Assembly (NCBI GenBank): GCA_023436075.1
Contig: JAEZKS010000285.1
Span: 1 to 10,821 of the forward strand
DNA: 10,821 bases
Source: Methanobacteriota archaeon
GTDB lineage: Archaea; Halobacteriota; Methanocellia; Methanocellales; Methanocellaceae
Reading direction: 5' to 3'
The notes under the pieces are model-generated. The model searched no databases. It was not told the origin of the DNA and saw only the letters and a list, made by a program, of their open reading frames with translations. Position numbers and translations under genes: made by a program. Shown here one piece after another: positions 1 to 5,495 of this stretch (its first letter is position 1; every line of letters starts with the position of its first letter).

Positions 1-61
1 CGCGTCCGCTGCGCCCGCTGCGGCCTTTAAACTGCGCTCTAGTTTCCCGACGCATGACTGA
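1..61 (+). other. Possible 3' end of an upstream plus-strand gene
   Basis: The first 25 bases are very GC-rich, unlike the AT-rich sequence that follows, so a gene may end here. Frame 1 reads RVRCARCGL and stops at TAA 28-30; nearly every codon ends in C, and the CxxC pair would suit a C-terminal zinc knuckle. Frame 2 is also open, as an alanine-rich stretch to TGA 59-61. An 8-base unit, CCGCTGCG, occurs at 6-13 and 15-22, so the GC bias could be low-complexity sequence. The frame cannot be decided without the sequence to the left. Confidence 0.25.
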
Positions 62-133
62 GAAAGGGCAAGTGTCTATTGATATCAACAGAGACTCTCA
101 TATGTCAGTCCTAAAAATGCAGGGGAACTAAAA

Positions 134-577
134 TTAATCGACATTTTTGTAAAATAATATCAGTATCATGATTCCTAAAACAGTCACGCCTATGCTGATT
201 ATGGCTGAAAAAATAGCCTGTTGAATCAAAGGACTTACGTTAAGGCAGCCATAGGTAAAATAAAGGCCAATTAATAACATGATAGTCCCTATAATTATCG
301 CTGGCACATTATATGCCGGCGTGCCTTGCAGCTTTACATTTCTATCAGGATAGTCAGCATTTTTCGGAGGCACATCGTATGCGCCATCCGGTAACGGCGA
401 TAAGGGTTCATTTATATGAATTCCCCATCGTTTATACGAACGCCTTACTGCTCTTTTTTCTGTACTGCCAGGATTTTCACGTTCGAGCTTTGAATTGTAA
501 TCTTTAATGTTCGTGCCGCATTCCGGACAAAACTTTACCTCTGGTGGTAGATTTAATCCGCACATCGGACAAAACAT
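134..577 (-). CDS. Zinc-ribbon protein with two C-terminal transmembrane segments
   Basis: This 147-residue protein opens with a double-zinc-ribbon-type knuckle, CPMCG at 3-7 and CPECG at 17-21 (Cys3, Cys6, Cys17, Cys20). A charged linker (about 22-50) and a polar, proline-rich stretch (about 51-90) follow. Two hydrophobic helices lie at about 91-111 and 120-143, with a short charged end. Small zinc-ribbon membrane proteins of this layout are common and mostly uncharacterised in archaea; the ribbon probably faces the cytoplasm and binds a partner or nucleic acid, which is inference. The start is fixed because the next Met (residue 5) would lose Cys3. A GAGGT motif (578-582) touches the ATG with no spacer, and a TATA-like element sits about 30 bp upstream, so the mRNA may be nearly leaderless. 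The gene is AT-richer than those after 1338 and divergent from the one at 811. Confidence 0.8.
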   Translation of the reverse strand: MFCPMCGLNLPPEVKFCPECGTNIKDYNSKLERENPGSTEKRAVRRSYKRWGIHINEPLSPLPDGAYDVPPKNADYPDRNVKLQGTPAYNVPAIIIGTIMLLIGLYFTYGCLNVSPLIQQAIFSAIISIGVTVLGIMILILFYKNVD

Positions 578-602
578 ACCTCAAGCTAAGCGATCATTCG
601 CG

Positions 603-613
603 ATATATATTTC
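603..613 (-). promoter_or_regulatory. TATA/BRE-like promoter of the zinc-ribbon gene
   Basis: On the minus strand this reads GAAATATATAT, a purine-rich BRE-like lead followed by an archaeal TATA box. Its centre is about 30 bp from the ATG at 577. With the usual archaeal distance of about 25 bp, transcription would begin about 4 nt before the ATG. This is a sequence call only. Confidence 0.5.
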
Positions 614-631
614 TATATAGCCACGGTTCTA

Positions 632-655
632 AGGTCGATCGCCAGGTATCGACCT
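632..655. promoter_or_regulatory. 24-bp palindrome between divergent genes
   Basis: AGGTCGAT (632-639) and ATCGACCT (648-655) are perfect 8-bp inverted arms around an 8-bp spacer. The element lies about 20 bp behind the minus-strand TATA box and just before the 53-bp repeats of the plus-strand gene. It is therefore placed as a shared operator for a dimeric regulator. A hairpin role is less likely because it sits upstream of both start codons. Confidence 0.4.
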
Positions 656-674
656 ATTGATCTGTGTCATGGTC

Positions 675-780
675 AGATAGATATAATACAATAACCGTAC
701 AATCACTGTATTAATGAAACGGCCATAAGATAGATATAATACAATAACCGTACAATCACTGTATTAATGAAACGGCCATA
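675..780. repeat. Perfect 53-bp tandem duplication in a promoter region
   Basis: Two identical 53-bp copies lie head to tail at 675-727 and 728-780, with no mismatch. Each copy contains a TATA-like GATATAATAC (680-689, 733-742). Each also carries a 7-bp inverted repeat, TAATACA and TGTATTA, separated by 16 bp (684-713 and 737-766). The second copy ends 30 bp before the ATG at 811, so the duplication doubles both a promoter-like element and a potential operator. Perfect identity points to a recent duplication or to active homogenisation. Two copies, no spacer variation and no cas gene argue against CRISPR. Confidence 0.9.
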
Positions 781-810
781 ATATGGAAACTGGCCGAAGG
801 TGAATATCGA

Positions 811-1065
811 ATGCCTGAAAAAGACTATGTCCATGCGATTTTCGTAATCGCCGTCATTTTATTGTTCGCGCCCTTCGTCGCTTCAATCCTGTTTAATTTT
901 GCTGTGAGCGGAATGCCTAATAGGCAGGAACTCGCCCAGGGGTCATTTTACACCTCTGTCCTCTTCCAGACGACAGCATTTATGATGCTAATCTATGTAG
1001 CATACAAACGGTTCATCGAAGGGTATAAGGATGGCCGAAATCGATCGAGTAAAAGTCCTGGATAA
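811..1065 (+). CDS. Small two-helix membrane protein, function unknown
   Basis: The product has 84 residues and I do not recognise the family. Two hydrophobic helices are clear, at about 8-31 and 46-65. They are joined by a short polar loop (about 34-45), and a basic tail (KRFIEGYKDGRNRSSK region) follows. The positive-inside rule puts both ends in the cytoplasm. The start is supported by AAGGTGA (797-803), 7 nt before the ATG. It is divergent from the zinc-ribbon membrane gene, sits behind the 53-bp duplication, and is followed by a hairpin with a T-rich tract, so it looks like a single-gene transcription unit. The size, a good ribosome site, a promoter and a terminator-like element together support a real gene. 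A membrane accessory or regulatory peptide is possible, but nothing in the sequence says which. Confidence 0.7.
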   Translation: MPEKDYVHAIFVIAVILLFAPFVASILFNFAVSGMPNRQELAQGSFYTSVLFQTTAFMMLIYVAYKRFIEGYKDGRNRSSKSPG

Positions 1066-1078
1066 GGTGTAATGGCCG

Positions 1079-1125
1079 GGGGCTTTCTTGTTAAAGCCTC
1101 AGGTTCTTTTTCCTCTCTTTTGTTT
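1079..1125 (+). terminator. Hairpin plus T-rich tract after the 84-residue gene
   Basis: GGCTTT (1081-1086) pairs with AAAGCC (1093-1098) across a 6-nt loop, and the stem extends by one G-U and one G-C pair (1079-1100). A T-rich stretch with runs of five and four T follows at about 1104-1125. It starts 14 nt after the stop codon at 1065. Archaeal termination relies mainly on the T-tract. Confidence 0.55.
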
Positions 1126-1270
1126 GTCGTTTATTATCGTCCAATTTCCCTTTCGGTTCCACACGTCCTGTCAACATGGGCCGATTTAATGTTTTGCTGT
1201 AATTTCCCCGACTGCTACGACGCGTGACGACACGAGGATATCATGAGACATTTGCACTGCGTAAATGACG

Positions 1271-1308
1271 TTTAATATATTAATATAATATGCGCTATAT
1301 AATATAAT
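1271..1308 (+). promoter_or_regulatory. AT-rich promoter of the histidine kinase
   Basis: A 38-bp stretch of almost pure A/T lies 30-67 bp before the kinase ATG. It contains a perfect 12-bp palindrome, TTAATATATTAA (1272-1283), and the 9-mer ATATAATAT twice (1283-1291 and 1297-1305). The TATA-like CTATATAAT at 1295-1303 would place the transcript start near 1324, leaving a leader of about a dozen bases with no ribosome site. The earlier TTTAATATA would give a longer leader. The rest of 1126-1270 shows nothing I can name. Confidence 0.5.
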
Positions 1309-1337
1309 CGGGGGTGCAGCCGTAACCCGGCGTTGTC

Positions 1338-2441
1338 ATGTCCGAATGGTGTAAGGAGTACCAGTTCAGTGGAGTGGATGTTTACCGTCTTATTGTCGAT
1401 GTGGCAGAGGAGGGCATCTGGGTGCTTGACTCGACCGACGTCATTGTCTTCGCCAATCCGAAGCTCCTGAGCATGCTCGGCTATTCGAAGGACGAGCTCT
1501 TGTGTCACAGCATGTATGATATCGTGGCCGATGAAGATGCAGACATCGTCCGTAAGGCGCTTGACCGCAGGCACAAGGGTGTGACGGAGACATATACAGT
1601 GAAGCTCCGGAAAAAGGACTCCAGCTTTATCTGGGTGGCCCTTGCTGCCACTCCTCTCATAGCCCCTCAAGGAAGTTACAAGGGAGCGGTCACGCTGGCC
1701 TCTGACATATCCCTGGTGAAGCAGAGTGAAGAAGCGCTAAAAAGGGAAAAGTCGATAGCAAACATGTACCTTGACCTCATGGCTCATGACATCAACAACC
1801 TCCACCAGGTGGCTATCGGATACATGGAGGTCGCTATCGATCAATTGCAGCGGGAAAATCCGGAAGGCTGCAAAGTCCTCGATTTTTTAGCAAAGTCCCT
1901 GGACACCATGTACCAGCAGACCGCGCTCATCCACAACGTCAAGACGCTCCAGCAGGTGAAGACTGAGCAAATGCGCTTCGAGACGATCGACCTCAGTGAA
2001 ATTATCCGTGAGGCGATCGGGGACTACCCGAAAGTTCCGGGTCGGGAAGCCAAAATCGTCTATGAGCCAGTCTCCGGGTGTTACGTGCAGGCAAACCGGC
2101 TGCTGAAGGAGGTCTTCACTAACCTGATCGGGAACTCGGTCAAGCACTCGCAAGGATCGGTCAATGTCTGGATTACCGTCGACTCGGTCATCGAAAATGG
2201 CCAGAAGTATTACGAGGTCTCTGTCGCCGACGACGGGCCCGGGATACCGGACGAGATGAAGGGACAGTTGTTCCGGCGATTAGATAGAGCTGGCATGAAG
2301 TCATCGGGCCACGCGCTGGGGCTGTACCTGGTGAAGACGCTCGTCGAGGACTTCGCGGGGCAGGTACGCGTTGAGGATCGCGTACATGGCGATTCCACGA
2401 GGGGAGTGAAGTTCATCGTATTGCTGCCTGCTGCTACGTGA
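1338..2441 (+). CDS. Soluble PAS-domain sensor histidine kinase (orphan)
   Basis: The 367-residue protein senses an unknown cytoplasmic signal and would autophosphorylate on His150. One PAS domain spans about 13-125 (WVLDSTDVIVFANPKLL and ML-GYS-KDEL are typical). It is followed by a short helical linker and a dimerisation/phosphoacceptor helix with the H-box LMAHDINNLHQ. The HATPase domain covers about 215-365: N-box N262-LIGNSVKH, G1 box DDGPGIP (298-304), and a G2-like GHALGLYLVK (324-333). No membrane helix or signal peptide is present. The HDINN form of the H-box is common in methanogen kinases. The start is ATG 1338 because a stop lies in frame at 1323-1325 and no other start codon lies between; no clear ribosome site precedes it. 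No response regulator is adjacent, so its partner is encoded elsewhere. It converges with the MDR gene, with 75 bp between stops. Confidence 0.92.
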   Translation: MSEWCKEYQFSGVDVYRLIVDVAEEGIWVLDSTDVIVFANPKLLSMLGYSKDELLCHSMYDIVADEDADIVRKALDRRHKGVTETYTVKLRKKDSSFIWVALAATPLIAPQGSYKGAVTLASDISLVKQSEEALKREKSIANMYLDLMAHDINNLHQVAIGYMEVAIDQLQRENPEGCKVLDFLAKSLDTMYQQTALIHNVKTLQQVKTEQMRFETIDLSEIIREAIGDYPKVPGREAKIVYEPVSGCYVQANRLLKEVFTNLIGNSVKHSQGSVNVWITVDSVIENGQKYYEVSVADDGPGIPDEMKGQLFRRLDRAGMKSSGHALGLYLVKTLVEDFAGQVRVEDRVHGDSTRGVKFIVLLPAAT

Positions 2442-2516
2442 CTGCCCCATGCATGGACTATCGGCTGCTCGCATCAGCTCCGGCAACGTGACGCGCGATG
2501 CGGCCGCCCATTTTCA

Positions 2517-3584
2517 TCACTCAGGCGGCCCCATGTCCATGTCCAGTTTCAGCTTCCCTTTTCCACCTTTTCCGAACTTTTTCTTATCCTGCGTTATCAC
2601 GTAGTCGCTTGCCTTCAGGACGATCTTCCCGCGCACGTGCCCGGTTTCACTCAGCGCCTGCGCTTTAGCCGCGTCTTTCATCTGCATCACTTCCGTGACT
2701 GCCGGCTTCAGCTTTCCCCGGTCGACCAGCTCGGCGATCTGGCTCAGCTCTCCGCCATCCGGCCGGGCCATGAATCCCGTCGCCCTGACGCCGTACTTCT
2801 CAGCCATTCCCGGGTCCTCGATGCCGAGGGTGGACACTATGATGCCTCCTTTCTTCAGCACCTGGTACGAGCGTCGCTGCGTGTCGCCGGCGATAGTGTC
2901 GAGCACTACGTCGACGTTGTGGGCCTTCTCCTCGAACCGGTCCTTGTGGTAGTCGATCACCTCGTCGATCTCAAGGCTCCGCAGGAAGTCCGCGTTCCGG
3001 GCCGATGCCGTGCCGATCACCTTCGCGCCTTTCCATTTCGCGAGCTGTACTGCCATATGGCCCACGCCACCGGCCGCGCCATGAATGAGCACGGTCTGGC
3101 CGGGCTCAAGATGGGCAGTATCGAAGAGTGTCTGCCATCCGACAAGCGAAACGAGCGGCAGCGCCGCCGCCGTGACGAAGTCGGCCGTCTGGGGCTTGGG
3201 CGCCAGGGCTTGCGCATCAGCCGCCACATACTGAGCGTACGTGCCGTCGCGCCGGACGCCCAGATAGGCGTAGACGGCGTCGTCGGGCTTGAGGCCGGTA
3301 ACGCCATCCCCGACGGCCTCGACGATCCCCGCCATGTCCACTCCGGAGATCATTGGCAGCATGTCTCCGGTCGATCGGTCTCTGTAGCCCTGACCTTCAC
3401 GGACCTTCCAGTCGACGGGGTTCACGCCCGCCGCGCGAATATGAACAAGTGCCTGGCCCTCTCCTGCCTCAGGCTTCGGCACGTCTTCCTCGACCAGCAC
3501 TTCCGGCCCGCCGAACGCATGGAACCGTATCGCTTTCATCGTCGCCGCCGGCTTTTTCGGCTGCTCCGCCTGCATCGTCGCCAT
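2517..3584 (-). CDS. Zinc-free MDR oxidoreductase, NADPH:quinone reductase type
   Basis: This 355-residue enzyme belongs to the medium-chain dehydrogenase/reductase superfamily, quinone oxidoreductase branch, which uses NAD(P)H to reduce quinones or activated alkenes and carbonyls. The family start MKAIRFHAFGGPEVL begins at residue 16, after a 15-residue polar lead. GVNPVDW (53-59) stands where zinc alcohol dehydrogenases carry a Cys ligand, so no catalytic zinc is expected. The Rossmann loop GAAGGVG is at 169-175. The start is ATG 3584, because GAGGG at 3590-3594 lies 5 nt upstream; a TTG at 3596 is in frame but overlaps that site. The last 29 residues form an unusual Lys/Gly-rich then acidic tail (KKKFGKGGKGKLK region, ending GPPE) beyond the usual family end. 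It lies 101 bp behind the ThDP enzyme gene, with a palindrome between, so it may have its own promoter. The substrate is not predictable. Confidence 0.9.
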   Translation of the reverse strand: MATMQAEQPKKPAATMKAIRFHAFGGPEVLVEEDVPKPEAGEGQALVHIRAAGVNPVDWKVREGQGYRDRSTGDMLPMISGVDMAGIVEAVGDGVTGLKPDDAVYAYLGVRRDGTYAQYVAADAQALAPKPQTADFVTAAALPLVSLVGWQTLFDTAHLEPGQTVLIHGAAGGVGHMAVQLAKWKGAKVIGTASARNADFLRSLEIDEVIDYHKDRFEEKAHNVDVVLDTIAGDTQRRSYQVLKKGGIIVSTLGIEDPGMAEKYGVRATGFMARPDGGELSQIAELVDRGKLKPAVTEVMQMKDAAKAQALSETGHVRGKIVLKASDYVITQDKKKFGKGGKGKLKLDMDMGPPE

Positions 3585-3589
3585 AGTAT

Positions 3590-3594
3590 CCCTC
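3590..3594 (-). promoter_or_regulatory. Ribosome binding site deciding the MDR start
   Basis: GAGGG on the minus strand lies 5 nt before ATG 3584. It rules against the in-frame TTG at 3594-3596, which overlaps the site itself. Confidence 0.6.
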
Positions 3595-3650
3595 AAATCA
3601 TCATGGACATAGCGGGGAGAAAAACAAATCCCGTTTTTTCGGCATTTTAG

Positions 3651-3667
3651 TTGAAAAGCGTTTTCAA
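3651..3667. promoter_or_regulatory. 17-bp palindrome upstream of the MDR gene
   Basis: TTGAAAA (3651-3657) and TTTTCAA (3661-3667) are perfect 7-bp arms around GCG. The site lies 18 bp after the stop of the ThDP enzyme gene and about 67 bp before the MDR ATG. It directly abuts a weak TATA-like CTAAAAT (minus strand, about 3644-3650). An operator for MDR expression is the simplest reading. A terminator for the upstream gene is possible too, helped by the minus-strand T-rich tract at 3617-3629. Confidence 0.4.
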
Positions 3668-3685
3668 TGATCTGGCATCTTACGC

Positions 3686-5431
3686 TTATTCCTTCATTGC
3701 TTCCCTGAACTGCTCTGGTTCCATCGGCAGCTCGTCGGGGTCCACGGTGAGCTCGACCAGCGTCGGTCTTTTAGATGCCAGAGCTTTCTTTAGCGTCGGC
3801 TCCACCTCGTCCGGGGTGACACATCGGTAACCTTCTGCGCCGCAGGCCACTGCGTATCCGGCGAAATCGATGGGCTGCAGCTCCACGCCGTAAGACGGGT
3901 TTCCCGCGCCTTCCTGCTCGAAGCGGACCATTTCCAGGCCGTTGTTTTTGAACACGAAGACCTTGATCGGCAGATCATACCGGACGGCGGTGGCCATTTC
4001 TCCCATGAGCATGGTGAAGCCGCCGTCTCCCGTCAGTGCCACGGACTGTCTCCATGGATATGCAAGCTGTGCGGCAACAGCGTATGGCAGTCCGGGCGCC
4101 ATAGTAGCCATGTTGCCGGCGATGGCCAGTTGTTGTCGTCCCCGGAACTCGAGCTGCCGGGCTGCGAACACGGTGTGGCAGCCACAGTCGATGGAGATCA
4201 TGGCATCGTCGTCCAGCAGCGGGCTGAGCCTGGCGAGGACGAACTGGGACTTGAGCGGCATGCTGCGATCATTTCCCTGATCTCTCATGATCTCGCGCCA
4301 CCGGCGCATGCGTTTCTGTGCGGTCTCCAGAAAGCTGCGATCTTCCTGTCGTCGCAGGCGGGGCAGCAGCGCGGCCAGCGTCCCTTTCACGTCGCCGGCC
4401 AGGCCAACCTCGGCTGCATAGCGAAGGCCGATACGCCGCGGGTTCCGATCGACTTGCACGCAGCGTGCCTGGCCTGGCTCAGGGTAGAATTCCTGATATG
4501 GCATGGTGCTGCCCAGAATAAGGATGGTATCACATTCCTCGGCCATCTGTTTTGAGGGCAACGTGCCCAGGTGGCCGACGCTGCCCGTTGTGAATGGCGA
4601 GCTGTCGGCTATCACGGTTCGGCCGAGCAGTGCCTTTGCCACCGGTGCGCCGAGCCTGTCTGCAACCTGCTCCACCTCGGATTGAGCTCCCAGCGCGCCT
4701 CGTCCTGCCAGTATCATCGTACGAGTGCCCGCATTGAGCAGTGCTGCAGCGGCATTGAGCTGGTCTGCCGACGGCACGTCGACGGGCGGGGTCCACGAGC
4801 CCGCCCCTCGTTTCTCTTCAGCAGGCGGCGAAAACGCGTCTGCCGAGAGTGGCTTCCTCTGCACATCGATCGGAATGGTCAGATGCGCCAGTCCTGGGGC
4901 AGCCAGTGCAGAGCGACAGGCGGTATCGACGACTGTCAGAGCATGTCTGGGGCCGGTGACCATGACGTTATAGGTCGCGATGTCTTTGACCAGCGTTTCG
5001 GTGTTGACTTCCTGCTGGTAAAACGTCCCTATGCGGTTCGAGTAAGTCGTGCCTGTGATCGCGATGACTGAGGCGCCGTCATATGCCGCATCGTAGAGTC
5101 CGTTCAGCAGATGAATGGCCCCGGGCCCGGTGGTGGCGATGCATGCGCCGAGCCTTCCGGTATATTTGGAGAGGCCACTGGCCATGAATGCGGCAGCCTC
5201 TTCATGCCGGACGGTAACGAACTGTATGCTGTCCTGTCGTTTCCTGAGCGATTCGATCACTGGGCCTATGCCGTCGCCGACCAGCCCGAAGATCGTGTCC
5301 ACGCCCCATGCGATCAGCCGGTTTACCAGTATGTCAGCGGTCGTATCGCTTCCCTTTGGCGCCTGAATCGTGCTGACCGATGCGCCTGATGTGATTGAAG
5401 GTTCAGGCCTGTGATATTTTTCGCGGGCCAT
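3686..5431 (-). CDS. ThDP-dependent pyruvate oxidase / PoxB-like enzyme
   Basis: The 581-residue protein has the three-domain layout of the acetolactate synthase/pyruvate oxidase family, which decarboxylates a 2-oxoacid through thiamine diphosphate. The N-terminal Pyr domain (about 29-190) holds the catalytic Glu in RHEEAA (Glu77). A central domain (about 220-360) carries GRGALGAQ and PYQEFYP. The C-terminal PP domain has the ThDP/Mg motif GDGGFTMLMG (468-477) with NN at 496-497. From remembered sequence it resembles E. coli PoxB more than acetolactate synthase. It ends at EQFREAMKE, so the PoxB C-terminal membrane-binding peptide is missing, and it has about 28 extra N-terminal residues. Start ATG 5431 has AGGAG (5441-5445) 9 nt upstream; an in-frame TTG at 5503 would overlap the LLM gene. 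It follows that gene by 64 nt, probably in one operon. Acetate- or acetyl phosphate-forming oxidase, decarboxylase and carboligase activities all remain possible. Confidence 0.88.
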   Translation of the reverse strand: MAREKYHRPEPSITSGASVSTIQAPKGSDTTADILVNRLIAWGVDTIFGLVGDGIGPVIESLRKRQDSIQFVTVRHEEAAAFMASGLSKYTGRLGACIATTGPGAIHLLNGLYDAAYDGASVIAITGTTYSNRIGTFYQQEVNTETLVKDIATYNVMVTGPRHALTVVDTACRSALAAPGLAHLTIPIDVQRKPLSADAFSPPAEEKRGAGSWTPPVDVPSADQLNAAAALLNAGTRTMILAGRGALGAQSEVEQVADRLGAPVAKALLGRTVIADSSPFTTGSVGHLGTLPSKQMAEECDTILILGSTMPYQEFYPEPGQARCVQVDRNPRRIGLRYAAEVGLAGDVKGTLAALLPRLRRQEDRSFLETAQKRMRRWREIMRDQGNDRSMPLKSQFVLARLSPLLDDDAMISIDCGCHTVFAARQLEFRGRQQLAIAGNMATMAPGLPYAVAAQLAYPWRQSVALTGDGGFTMLMGEMATAVRYDLPIKVFVFKNNGLEMVRFEQEGAGNPSYGVELQPIDFAGYAVACGAEGYRCVTPDEVEPTLKKALASKRPTLVELTVDPDELPMEPEQFREAMKE

Positions 5432-5440
5432 TGTCAAAGG

Positions 5441-5445
5441 CTCCT
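5441..5445 (-). promoter_or_regulatory. Ribosome binding site deciding the ThDP enzyme start
   Basis: AGGAG on the minus strand lies 9 nt before ATG 5431. No comparable site serves the longer TTG start at 5503, whose extra 24 residues are polar and unlike the family. Confidence 0.6.
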
Positions 5446-5495
5446 GTGTTCGTCTGCTTTCATGATCTTGTGTCCTGGCATGGCCAGTGGTACGG

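Noticed and set aside
675..780. CRISPR array
   Set aside because: The two 53-bp units are head to tail with no spacers, and no cas gene is in the window.
1272..1670. Open frame of 132 codons on the minus strand
   Set aside because: It lies antisense to the PAS domain of the kinase and has no motif or ribosome site.
2442..2516. Bidirectional terminator between the convergent kinase and MDR genes
   Set aside because: The only symmetry is a short CCATGCATGG near 2447, and there is no T-tract on either strand that I would trust.
2637..3650. Long open frame of 337 codons on the plus strand
   Set aside because: It is antisense to the MDR gene, is rich in His, Arg and Leu with no known motif, and is a by-product of GC-rich codon use on the other strand.
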